Shown here in pieces: positions 38,691 to 49,720 of a stretch of 64,000 bases of DNA. The notes beneath the pieces are model-generated. The model was not told where the DNA came from. It was given only the letters and a program-made list of their open reading frames with translations, and searched no databases. Within the stretch, counting starts at the first letter, position 1; each line of letters opens with the position of its first letter. The stretch is from Trochalopteron elliotii (taxonomy: Eukaryota > Chordata > Aves > Passeriformes > Leiothrichidae). The position numbers and the translations under genes are program-made. The stretch lies in NCBI GenBank assembly GCA_024734555.1, contig JANPWX010000097.1:6684892-6748891 (forward strand), written 5' to 3'.

Positions 38691-38859
38691 CAGCAACTTC
38701 CCAAGCTTACCCATGGCCTCATTTTGATCTGCAGTACTGCCTGCTCATTTCCACTTCACAGATGCTGCTGAGCTCTGCCACGAAGAGACAAATCCCAGAA
38801 GGGGAAGGGAGCGTGGTGGGGAGGGAAGAGATGAAAGCAGAAAAGAGCTGCATTTATTA

Positions 38860-39080
38860 AGCTGTTTTTCTTTCAGTGAAAAGAAGCATTTATCAGTGAT
38901 TTCATATGTCATGTGAGATGTGGCTCCCTGCCAATTTCTAAGGATGCAAACAAGGCGCTGACATCATGCACTAAATATAGAGCAGTTCTTGCTTTAGGTG
39001 AATAAATAATGCAGATGCAAAAGCCCAGGTTTTCTGTTACACATTCATTACCATCCGTCTGTCAGGTTCTCATCATCAGG
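38860..39080. promoter_or_regulatory. Putative conserved noncoding element
   Basis: Contains TCATGTGAGATG, AACAAGGCGCTGACATCATG, CTAAATATAG (MEF2-like) and GAATAAATAATGCAGATGC. It is repeat-free and noncoding, and the density of factor-like words is high for its length. Confidence 0.25.
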
Positions 39081-39989
39081 AGAAAAACGTCCAACTCCAG
39101 CAAGGATTGACAGGTGAAGAATGCAAAACAACTGCAGAAAATAGGTGATTAAGCAGAATTTCCTTGTTTTCTGCTTTTTTTCCCTTACGGCTACATTTCA
39201 TTTCAGCAGTAATCCATGGTGCAGCTTTTCTAGCACAGCTCTGCTGCCTCCCTCCCTTTCCCTTCAAGCCAAGCTGGAGTGACAAGCCTGGGTGGGGAGA
39301 GCCTGAACAATGAACACAGCCAAAATGTGGAAACTTCCCTAGGCACTTAGCAAGGGAAAAAAAGCAGAAGAAAGAAAATGGAAAAAAAAATAAAAAGGCT
39401 CTGATCAGACTGTGCAAGCAGTTAAGCAGCAGCATCCCCCAGCAAAGCAGTTTTCTGTGCCCTGTTGGAGAGAGGTTTTAATTATGGTCTCTCAATGCTA
39501 ATCATTATTGATTCCTCTATTGTTTTTTTTTTTTAATTATTTTTAAGGCACTCATTTTAACAACCACACAAGCAAACCTGTAACTGGTTCCATGGCATAT
39601 TATTTTAGCTCTCAGAAAGCCCTCCAGGAAGGATTACAATTGGTAATAAAGCTAAATCGATAACTTTCTCCCTTTTCCTCCTTCAGATCAAAGGCCCTGA
39701 GCAGGAGGAACCATCCCCAGCCCATCCTTTCTGGGCGAGAACAGAGACAGGAGAGTGGGAAACAAGGAAGACAATGCACCATCAAAGCTGCCGCAAGGTG
39801 TTGGATCAATGACAACATCTGCATGAGGGTCTGGGCTACAATAGAAGCTGTTACCATGGAAACAGGTGCAAAAGCATCAGGCGGGAAGAAGCAGGAGATG
39901 ATGAAAGGTGAGAAAGAGGGAGAGAGTATTTTTAGCTCCCTTAGGAGGAACACTATACAATGACATCACCCTATCTCATTATTAGCACC

Positions 39990-40260
39990 GTGCTGTACAA
40001 CACATTGTGGCACCTGCCCCAGACTGCTAAATGGGAAAATGTTATTATGGATGTGAATTATAAATACTGCAGTGAAACTTGAGCTTGGGAGTTATTAGAC
40101 ATCACTATTCTGTAATAAAGGAGAGCATTTAATACATTGTGCTGTGGAGATTCACTGTACAGTGTACGACGCATCATGTCTAGAATTTTAATATTCTCAG
40201 AAAGTAATTATGACTCGACTTTTTATTGTTATTAAGAAGCAGAGTGAAAATTATTTTACA
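39990..40260. promoter_or_regulatory. Putative conserved noncoding element with 12-bp palindrome
   Basis: AT-rich, repeat-free sequence with the perfect palindrome CACTGTACAGTG (40,153-40,164), CpG-bearing TACGACGCATC and GACTCGAC, and TTTATTGTTATTAAG (SOX/HOX-like). The segment is continuous with no coding frame of note. Confidence 0.3.
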
Positions 40261-40819
40261 CATTTGATATCCCACACATCAACAAGCCTTTTGCTCTGGA
40301 CAAACATGGCCTAATTTTCCAGAGCTCTGCCTGCCAACATGTTCTGAGTGAATGTGGTAGTAGTCATAGGTACTCAGAACTGCCAAAAATCCAGCCATAT
40401 GTGTCACATGTAAATGAAGCCTCATTAATCTCAAAAATACAAAGTGTATGTTTCACTGCCTGTGTTCAGCTCCTTTAGGAGGGCCAGACCCCTTTCACAG
40501 TTAAGGACCAGTAGATACCCATAACATCTGCTGAAGGCCTGATTCAAGGCAGGGAAAAAATTCTGGCAGTCAGACATCGCTCCTGGCTGCCAAACAGAGG
40601 GGAAAACCTCCAGCCTGGGGAGTTGAAACAAGCTGGGGCTCATCTGCCTTGCGCCAAGAGCTGGGTGCCCGCAGCTCACCACACCAGAGAGGCTGGAATC
40701 ACTATTCCTGTCATGCTGGTCACAGTGATGTCGGAAAGATAAACCCAGAGGAATGTGTGTTCCTTGTGACTGCAGAACTCTGAGCTCGCTCCCAGCCCTG
40801 GAATAACTATTGATAAATG

Positions 40820-41330
40820 CCATGCTCAGCCGGAGCGTGTCGGGGGCACCGGGGCCTGTCACTAGAGATAGGCAGGGACTGAAATTCCCAACCCATGCTG
40901 ATAGCACCAGTGCTGCCAAAACAGCAGCGGGTGAGTGACAGGGCTTGCCCTGGCTTTTGCCCTGTGCACAGTGGAGCACGTGGGCACTCAGCCATTTGTT
41001 GTCGCAGTTTGGCCGGATCCTGCGTCAGCAGGCTGGAGAGGGAGCGGGTGACCGGGGCGGCACCGGGCACTGATGCCAAGGGTGTAGGGCAGGCGGTGGA
41101 GCGTGGCCTGGCTGCAAGGAGCCAGCCAGGCTGATGTCATGCTGTAGCCCTCCTCCTTGGTGAGCTAAATATACCCTCCTTGCACCCCACCGCCTGTCCC
41201 AGGAGCTGTCCCAGGAGCATGGGCAGGCTGGGGGCAGCAGCGAGAGGCTGGGGGCACAGCTGAAGCCCTGGCCTCGCCTGCCCTGCCATAAAAGGCACTG
41301 GTGCACAACCCAGCCAACTGGGGAAACAGA
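40820..41330 (+). promoter_or_regulatory. CpG-rich cluster followed by TATA-like word, possible cryptic promoter
   Basis: About fourteen CpGs fall between 40,820 and 41,110. CTAAATATACC (MEF2/TATA-like) lies at about 41,165, and CCATAAAAGGC (TATA-like) at 41,286-41,296. I see no exon-donor structure downstream. It may mark an unannotated noncoding transcript or be a GC fluctuation. Confidence 0.18.
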
Positions 41331-41830
41331 GCAAGAAATAGCACAGGGATCATGGTGGATGACAAGAAACACGAGCAAGCCAGGGAGTTACCACCTAGCG
41401 GCAGGCAGAGGGGGCTTACAAGCAAGGACAAGTGGTAGCAAAACCTGATTTTCTTTTTGGTTTGTTTTTTTTCACCATGCAATTACAATGTGCACTCTTC
41501 TCTCTGTTTGATCTATCTTTTCTACCAGAAGATCTGACTCTTTAAATATATAATAAATAGTGAAACGTACTGATGTATGTATGCTACTTCTGACCCATCT
41601 TCAGGGGGAGAAGACGAAGGTTATCCAACACAGCACAGCTCAGGCTGCAGAAGGTCCCATAGGGGCACATCTACAAAGAAGGGTAGAAAAGGTGAGTGAA
41701 TTTAGCTGAACCTGAAATTACAACACCTGAAAACATTTTCTTTCCTAGTCTAAATGCAGTCTTCTTTCTCCGACATCCCTGAGTCTATCGTACCTAATCC
41801 TCATGATGATTAACCAGACCATGCCTGAAA

Positions 41831-41874
41831 CAGCAGCTTTTTTTTATTATAACAGCAGCCTTTTTTTATTATAT
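41831..41874 (+). repeat. Perfectly phased 22-bp tandem duplication
   Basis: Two adjacent 22-bp copies begin CAGCAGC and end TTATTATAA or TTATTATAT, with two mismatches. It is a recent local duplication in otherwise unique sequence. Confidence 0.85.
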
Positions 41875-43237
41875 CACTGGCTAACTTGAACTATTCTGCA
41901 CATCAGCTTCACTCAGCTTAACCTTACCTCCATTTCCTAATTAAGCTAATGCCCAGCACAATGCTGAATTCCTTCTGCTTTCTTCTTGGCACCTCTTTTT
42001 TTGGCACTTCTCATTTTATTTTTGAGGAAGGAGGTTACTGTTCTACATCTTACAGTATTAGTGCTGGATATAGATGAAACAATATTTCATGTGACTTATC
42101 ATATAATTTGTCTTATATGTTAGCTTTGGCACTGCCAGCATTGTAGTTATGCCAGTAGAGAAACTTTGATCTAAGTGTAAAACTCAGCCAGGCTTGATGT
42201 AGCATTGCAGAAAATAATTTCAGTTCTGAAAAATCTAGCCTGTGCTTTTGGGGATACAAACGCTGTTGATATCCTAAATATCACACTTTATAAGAGGTAT
42301 GACCTCTCTGCTAAAATCAAGTACCATTTTAGGACAACATTAGGAGTCACTCTGGGCACGTGTGGAATTCACCAGACACATTTTGGGCACTGCCCCAATC
42401 TGAATCACTGCAGTCATGGACATGTATGGCTCAAGAGACCATACAGCCCCTCTTCCCCTCCCCTTCCCTCTCTTTCTAGCTGATATCCTCGACTGATATG
42501 TGTTTAACCTTTTGAAAATATCTTTGGTGACAGGAACAGCCCTCAGCCAGGGCTCACCTCACTTGCTGGTTACAGCATGTTTTCCTCTAGCTGTAACCCA
42601 GCTCACTCTGACTGAGAAAGAGCTCATCTTCTCTGCCTACCTGAAGACTAGTTGGTCTAATGGCAATCCTTAGATGTTTGACATGCTACCACGTCTGGCC
42701 TCATCCTCCAGTCATCCATCCTGGACAAACCAGTTCTTTCAATGTCTCCCTGTAAGCCAGGTCTTCCAGGCTACCACCATGCCCCTCTCTGTTCCATGCT
42801 CACCTAAATCACCCCTGGACCAGCAGGATGCTGTTCTCTGCCCGGCTCAGTCTTGATAAGAGAGAAATGGTGATTTCCCCAGACCCACATCTGGCATGAC
42901 CTCTGGCCCCTTCCCCATTCCAGACCTCCCTTTTCTGCATTGCCACTCACTCAGACCCACCCTGCTCTGCAGCTGCCAGCCTGGTGCTTCTCCATAGCAT
43001 CATTCTATGTTTGAGTCCACCTTCTAAGTGTGTGCTGAGCACTCCCCTGTATTGAATTTCACTTTATTGATCTCAGACTCTTTCTCCCATTTGCCAAGAC
43101 CATTTGACTTCCAGCCCTACAAAGTGCTTGCAAGGTGCTTCCCCACCTGGAGGAAGTCACAGATTTTAAAGTGTACTTTCTATTCCATTATGTTCCTCAT
43201 TAACAAGATAAATAATAGCAGCACTATCCAGCACTGT

Positions 43238-43254
43238 CTGCTTGCTTGCTTGCT
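43238..43254 (+). repeat. CTTG microsatellite (about four units)
   Basis: CTGCTTGCTTGCTTGCT is a short tetranucleotide repeat in intergenic sequence. Confidence 0.8.
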
Positions 43255-44579
43255 GCTCTGCCTTCCCTTCGAGCTCTCCAGGTACCAGGGCAGTGAGCAC
43301 TCTTGCCCAAGAGACAGAAAAGACATGGGCTTGCCACTTGGGTAACAGCAGTGCCCTGAAAACGGGGGGTAATGCACATTGTCCCATGTTCAGTCTCTTG
43401 TTGCTACCAGCATCAGGCATTAGGACCTCTTGCCTCCACCCACAGTCAAAAAGCTGCTCCCATGTGCAGTGTGCACACATGGGGATGTTGAACCACAAGC
43501 TTGTAGTTAGAACACAAGAGGGGATTGGTTTGGCTCAGCAGGACTGCTGAAGGTCGGACTATTGGAAATGTTTACTGAGTGAGTTTGTGCAGCTTCAGCT
43601 CATGCTTGCCAGGGACCCAGCTGAACAATTAAAGGAAAGATCAGTTCAGTCGCAGGTTGCAGCACACTCACGGCCCTGCCTTCAACAAATAAAATAAATA
43701 ATTCACACTGATTCTCTAATCAACCCAATCCTCAGAGGTGTAAATTATGCTGGCAGGTGTATAATCAGTGAAATTTCCAAATTACCTAAAAAAACCCCAA
43801 AGAACCCTCTGAGTCTCTCAGCATTGGCTGAGCTGAGCAACGGCTGTCTAAAACAAGTGCAGCACAAAACTGCATGGTAGCAATTGTGCCTTGTAAAACC
43901 TGATAGAAAAACAACCACCCTGGAACCTAGAACTTTGGTTCAAAAGGCTGATGCTCCAACCCAGGCTGTTCTTTCCTCACTGACCCTGCCCAGCTGCTCA
44001 GGGCATGCCTTATTTGTATGGAAATCCCATCAGGATCCTACACCTCTTCAGGAGCATCTTAGGAAAAGTCCTAATTCTTTCAGCCAGCAGACCTGTAGGC
44101 AGGAAATACACCATAGCACATGATTAGGAATAAAACACAGAGTGCAGGGGTATGGCCATCAGTTGGTGTCACCTTCTGCTAAATGTACCCCTGACAGCAG
44201 CCTCAGTCTGGCTGTTGGCTGGAGGGGGACATCAGCTTGGCAGTCTCAGCTTGATTTTATCTTCTCAGTGCTTTTGTGGTGGGAAGCACTAGTGCTCCTT
44301 GAAGAAGTGACAGTACCCAGCAGACAGCCAATGTTGTTCACCCACTGACCCAGGTCTGCAAAGGAATTTGGGATCACTTTATTTATTTGCTATAGACATG
44401 TGAGTTGAAATAATTTACTGGTGTGGACTGAGTAACAAAAAAGAGATGTCTGGATTCTAAATGCAGCATTTGGAGCTGTTAGGGGAAAGCAGTGAAACAA
44501 AAACCTGAACTAAGAGCATATTTCCTGCTCAGCCTGGGGGGACAAAAAGCGTTCAGATACGCCCCAGCCTACTGCTTTA

Positions 44580-45010
44580 CGTAGCCACTGTTTTATTGTG
44601 TAAAATAAAAATAAAATGGATTCCAGCAAATAATGGTAAATATTTGATGATATAATTATGTCTTATTAATGCAATGTTCTTTCTTTTGCTAATTAAATTT
44701 TCACAAGAATTCATCACCCATTTAATTTTTATTATTTAGGCCATGAGTATGTCACAGATGTTTGTTATGTACTTTCATAACCATTTGATTAATATTAAAT
44801 GTTTAAAATAAAAACTCCATTTATATTTCAGTTATAATGGCCTATGAAAATATTACAAATACAAGTTGGTATTTATGGCCCACATTAGCTCTTAGTACTA
44901 CTTTTGATATTTTTATTGCTATGCAGGACATGCACAGTTCATTACATATGAAAAATAGTTTAATTTTCAGGAGCTTTGTAATGATCCATAAACTGAAGAA
45001 TTTTCCTTGC
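44580..45010. promoter_or_regulatory. Strongly AT-rich putative enhancer
   Basis: This is dense in homeodomain-like cores (ATATAATTATG, CTAATTAAATTT, TTTAATTTTTATT, GATTAATATTAAATG) plus TATTTATGGCCC (HOX-like). It has no simple repeats and no transposon text. Pockets with this texture beside developmental regulators are often conserved enhancers. Confidence 0.3.
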
Positions 45011-46039
45011 CATACCACAGAAACCCTTTCAGTACTCCTGCTTGCAGCTCTTTTATCCTGAAGAAGGCAGACCCGAGGAAGGTACAAATCTACCCTATTT
45101 ATATGTATGGATGTAAGAGAGGATCTCTTAAAGGCATGAATGCAGGAGATATAAGGTTTGAAAATGCTCAAATACACAGCTCCTCTTCATCCAAATGTAC
45201 AAATATGAACTATGACTGGGCAGGAATTGAGGGAGAGCATTAACCATCAGGAGTTATCTCCTGGGTTTGCAAGGCATCTGTCATACCTGTTGGATGTGGT
45301 AACAAACAGCTCTGTCTGTCTGACAGTTACCACACACACAAAAGAGGTCCTTCTGGCCACTTACAGCATGTGGCTGCTGTGGGTTTCAGTCTCAAAAAAT
45401 GCCCAGGAGCAGACTCCCTTGCAGCATCAGGAGCAGCATTAGGTTTTCTTCTCCAGTAGCTCAGGCACTTTCAAGTGCATCAGCTTCTTTCAGAAGGATA
45501 AAAAGCACCACAGTCATTAGTGTGTCTGTGTAGGATGTTAGACCTAAACCTATGAAGGCCTTACTTTCCTTTAGCTACACCAGGCTGGTGCTCTGTCAGC
45601 TTTGACAACATCCATAGGGACTTAAAGTGTCACTGTGTCCTGCCAACCACAGGCTCCTCCTACAGAGCATCTTCTTCCCAGTTCCATTTATGCTGGATTT
45701 CACCTACACGGTCATCCATCACCTGCTGGAAGAAAATCAGATCCCAGGATTTGCTAAACATCCTAATGCCAGCAGGAAACATAGGGCTGCAGATAACAGC
45801 ATCCATGCCCACCACCACTTCCACTGGAAAATGACAGGATGACCAGGCACAGCTAGGCTTTCCTAGCCCAGCTTTCTCTTAGCAACTTGGAAGATACATG
45901 CTTACATCCAGCTGTGCTGGGATTTTAAGAGGCTTGGTGGACTTCTGCCACTCACCCTGTGCTCATGTATAGTGGTGTGCAGTGAATGCAAAACCTCTCT
46001 TGTCTGTCCTGATGGCTTCTTATATGCATTTCCTTGCTA

Positions 46040-46540
46040 CACCTGACCAGCCAAGGCAAGTACAAGAAAGACAAGGAGGACCTGGAGAAAGTCCAGCAGA
46101 GGGCCAAAGATGATGAGGGGTCTGGAGCATCTCTCTTTTGAGGTAAGACTGTGGGAGCTGGACCTGTTTAGTCTGGAGAAGAGGAGGCTGAGAGGGGACC
46201 TCATTAATGCGTATAAATATCTCACAGGTGAGTACCAAAAGGAAGGTGTCAGACTCTTTTCAGTGACGTCCAGTGGCAGGGCAAGGAGCAATGGCCATAA
46301 ACTGAAACACAAGAAGTTCCACCTCAACATGCCTGAGAACTTCCTTACATTGAGGGTGGCAGAGCACTGGAACAGGCTGCCCAGGGAGCTCGTGGAATCT
46401 CCTTGTCTGGAGACCTTCAAAACCCACCTGCATGCATTCCTCTGCCACCTGCTCAAGGTGACCCTACTGTAGCAGGAGGGTTGGACTAGATGATGGACCA
46501 GAGGTCTCTTCCAACCCAAACAATTCTGTGATTCTGTGAA
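46040..46540 (+). mobile_element. CR1-type LINE, 5'-truncated 3' end
   Basis: The block begins in the typical CR1 text GGAGGACCTGGAGAAAGTCC and runs through the C-terminal end of ORF2. It ends in the short 3' UTR, TTGGACTAGATGATGG then TCTTCCAACCC, and the terminal tandem octamer ATTCTGTG x2 (46,523-46,538). CR1 ends in such octamers rather than in poly(A). It is a 5'-truncated, dead insertion, inserted in plus orientation and distinct from the element at 57.1 kb. Flanking target duplications are not expected to be clear for CR1 and I did not find any. Confidence 0.92.
46110..46472 (+). pseudogene. CR1 ORF2 C-terminal fragment (reverse transcriptase-endonuclease polyprotein tail)
   Basis: A 120-codon open frame reads as the extreme C-terminus of CR1 ORF2, with the characteristic motifs LFSLEKRRLRGDLI, GHKLKHKKFHLN and AEHWNRLPRELVESP, ending in a TAG stop. 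The catalytic endonuclease and reverse-transcriptase domains are absent because of the 5' truncation, so it cannot be functional. The Met at the start is internal to the original polyprotein and is not a real initiation site. Confidence 0.85.
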
Positions 46541-49469
46541 GTAGCTGCAATGGTGGGTCTATACAGCAGCAGTATGCACCTCATCTGGGCTAAGCCAACT
46601 AATGGTGCCAGGTTTTAGAAAGTTAAACAGTCCTTATAAATATTCTCTGCTCCTCTGTTTCTGAAAGGCTGCCAGCCAGCCATCCTACCTCTGTGGTGGG
46701 TAATGCCCCCTGTGATTTGGAGTTTGCTATGCAGAGTGAGCAGACACAGCTACCAACAAAAGGCATGAATTCTCCTCAGAGGCTGCTGAAGTGACATTTC
46801 AAACAAGCACAGAAAATGCTCCTGAAGGTGCAGTGGTTTAAGCATCAGAAGTAAAAGCAGTAGTCTCTCCCTGCACCACCAGCACACGCTCTGCAGAGCT
46901 CATCCTAATTCTCATTTTTGTTCCTCAGTTTCTGGGAGTGTATCAGGCGTGGCTTTTCACTGAACTGAAACCTCTCATTTCAGGTGATGTTTAGCAAAAC
47001 ATTTTCTTCCTGAGGTTGGTTTGGGAACTTTTGGGCTATGAGAGACAGAGTGTGCACAGGTTTTCATCTGTTGTTTCCACCCCTTCCATCTCTCAGTCAC
47101 GTGCCCATGCTGTCTGCCTCCACATGTGAAGATCACTGGAGGAACATAATCTCTGTGTGGCATGAGCTTGTCATTGCAGCCCACTGTGGGCTGCAAGATC
47201 CGAGGAAGTGAATCCAGACTTTAGTTTGCCGAGGTAGGGGAGCCAGGACCCCATTTCTAAGTGCTGTTGAAACTCCTGCTAGGAGCAGGAACCTTCTCTT
47301 ACTGCCAGAACAAGATGTGCTTTGTTTTCTTCCAAAGCTGCCATCTCAGAAAGCAGGAGGGAAGCAGTGCCCAGCAGTGGCTGGGGTGGGGCTGGTGGCT
47401 GCAACCCGGCTAGCAGGGCACCTGGAAGGAGGTTTGTGTCCCCTCACCCCCAACACTGCTCTCCACTCACTGGGCTGCTGTTTCCATTTAGCACAAAGCA
47501 CTCCATGTTTCTCAGCCACCATCATAAAACAGGTTAGAGGGTGTCAAAGTGGGAGACTTGATTAATTTGGTTTGTAAGTAACAGCTGCCATGGAAAATAG
47601 AAGGCTGCTTGGCCCCTGGGTCCCATTGTGCACCTCTGCTAAATTGAAGGGAAGCCTTCCTCCCTTCAAAAACTGTGCTTCCCTTCAGCTGTTGGATTTT
47701 GGAATCTTTGGAAAGAAACACAGTTCTGGTATGGAAACCATCAGCAAGAGCCTGGGACAACAACCTAATTACACTGTTAAAAATACTCAGTCCCTTGAAC
47801 AAACTGAAAAGATTTTTTTCTTACACACTACGAGAAAAGATGCAGCTGCATTATCAGCCCTTCAGTGAGGGCTGGACAGTGGCACAACATACAAAGACAA
47901 GGGCAGGGGGAATGAAGCCCATTGAGTCCCTTTGCCCCATATCATTCCCAAAGTGAAGAGCCTGGCTGTTTCCGGAGGTGCTGCCACACTGGGCTCTGCA
48001 GCAGCCAGGGCCATTGGGCTGCCTCCTGTAAGTTTTTTTTTTGTTTCTGGAAACTGAAATGCCTCAGCTTCCAATTCATGACAGGAGATGATGCTTTACT
48101 TAGGGTTGAAATCTGAGCCAAAATCTATTCCTGGCAATGACTTGAAGGTCATGCACCAGTAAAGAGTTTCTACCCCAACGGTATGTGCTATTAGACAGAT
48201 GCGGCTGTTGCTCTTTCTCTGACAGTGACAGATTTTAGGCCACCCTTTCATGGGTGTGTTTGTTTTCTCCTCCAGTCTGCATTGCTCTCCTAATCTGTGC
48301 CCCCAACTCAAGTTTCACTCGCTTGTGCCCTCCCCAAAGGGATGTGATTAAGCACAGCTAGTGCAGAACTTTACAGTAACAGCAAATTCCTTCATGCCTG
48401 CAGAGTTCACCAGCAATGAGATGGCAATGTGACTTTGCAAGCATGCCTTGCATAGCTTCTCATCTTCATACCCCCTGAGGTGAGCAATGCAGTTCACACA
48501 CAGCCCTTGCACCTGTCACAGGAGCAGGGGACAGCCTAGGGGACTCAGAAGTGGAAGTCAGTCAAGCAGACCCATGAGAAGTGTCCATGAAGACATGTCC
48601 TATCACTGTCCTTTCCCAGCTGGTGGGATGCAGCACTGCACACTGACCTCTGAGGTGGCTGTGAGGAGCACAGCTCTGGTTTACAGCACTAAGGTTCTGG
48701 CTCCCTTTCTTGAGAACATGACAGATATCCTTTACAGGGCAAATGTCTTGGTCTTCACACCGTGGAGGAGTTCAGACTCCCACAATAAAGAGGTAGTTTA
48801 TTACCAAATTCCATTCCTCCTCACTCTTCTCTGGAATAACACACCCATCGTGCAGAACAGAGAGGCAGAAACCTCCCAAAAGGGCTGCACTGCTGCCCCC
48901 ACCCAGCCCACACCACTCTGGTGCCTCTGCATCTCAAGAAGATGGTTTTTTTTAAGGCAGCTCTCTGTGGGTGTTTGGAATATAAGGAGACATCAGTAAG
49001 CAACAAAGAAAGCTGAGTATTATGAATGGTAGCCACAGGATGGGCAAGTCAATCAGGGATAAATTGGGAGTGAGGAAAGAGGAGCCTGGTGCACTACTTG
49101 TCCCTATGGTCAAAGCTGGATTAGAGCAAACAGTTGCTTGTATTTATAAACTTCCCAACACCCTGCTGTGCCTGAAGAAGAGGAGAGAGGAAGGATCACA
49201 AGACCCTCACTGGCTGGGGCTTGGGAAAGGAAGTCTCTGAAATATGAATTCTGGACATTCTCTTCCCCTCCCCCCAGGGTGAAGATTTTCCAGTGTCACT
49301 CCTGCTGTCACTCACAGTGGGAGCACCCTGGTGATATGATCCTCACTCCCCAACCCTCAGGAGAGTTTTTCTTGCGCCCAGAGACCCAACCTGAAGGGAG
49401 GCAGGGAGAAATCTGCTCCTTTGGTCCCTGCCCCTCACCCCCTGCTGCCTCCAAGAGCTGGTGGAGCTA

Positions 49470-49720
49470 ATTGATTTATTATTAGTGCAGTCCTTTTCAG
49501 CGGGGGTCTGTGTTTATGTTTACTTTCAGGAGCTAGAGATGGTACAGATGGCTAATTTTTTTGTTCGGTATTGTTCTTTCTAGCTGCCTAAAGCTGTTTT
49601 TGTACTTCTGTATTTGTCATGGTTACTGCATACTCAAAATCTCAAGTGCCTCTTTTCCTGTGTGATGGAAAGCTTACCGAGTATCAGCTGAAAAGTCATG
49701 ACTGTTTAGAAGGATTCTCT
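49470..49720. promoter_or_regulatory. Putative conserved noncoding element
   Basis: Includes TTGATTTATTATTAGTG, TGTTTATGTTTACTTTC (forkhead-like TGTTTAC), GCTAATTTTTTTGTTCGG and GCTTACCGAGTATC. It is repeat-free between GC-richer flanks. Confidence 0.27.

Larger units (their letters stand above)
41331..46039. other. Intergenic, no gene recognised
   Basis: Unique sequence apart from the 22-bp duplication, the CTTG repeat and the AT-rich pocket at 44.6 kb. Open frames are short and without motif. Confidence 0.55.

Noticed and set aside
40431..40979. 182-codon minus-strand open frame
   Set aside because: No recognisable domain; it spans the CpG-rich cluster, where stop codons are depleted.
46037..46519. 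160-codon frame antisense to the CR1 element
   Set aside because: It is a mirror of the CR1 ORF2 tail on the opposite strand and is not a gene.
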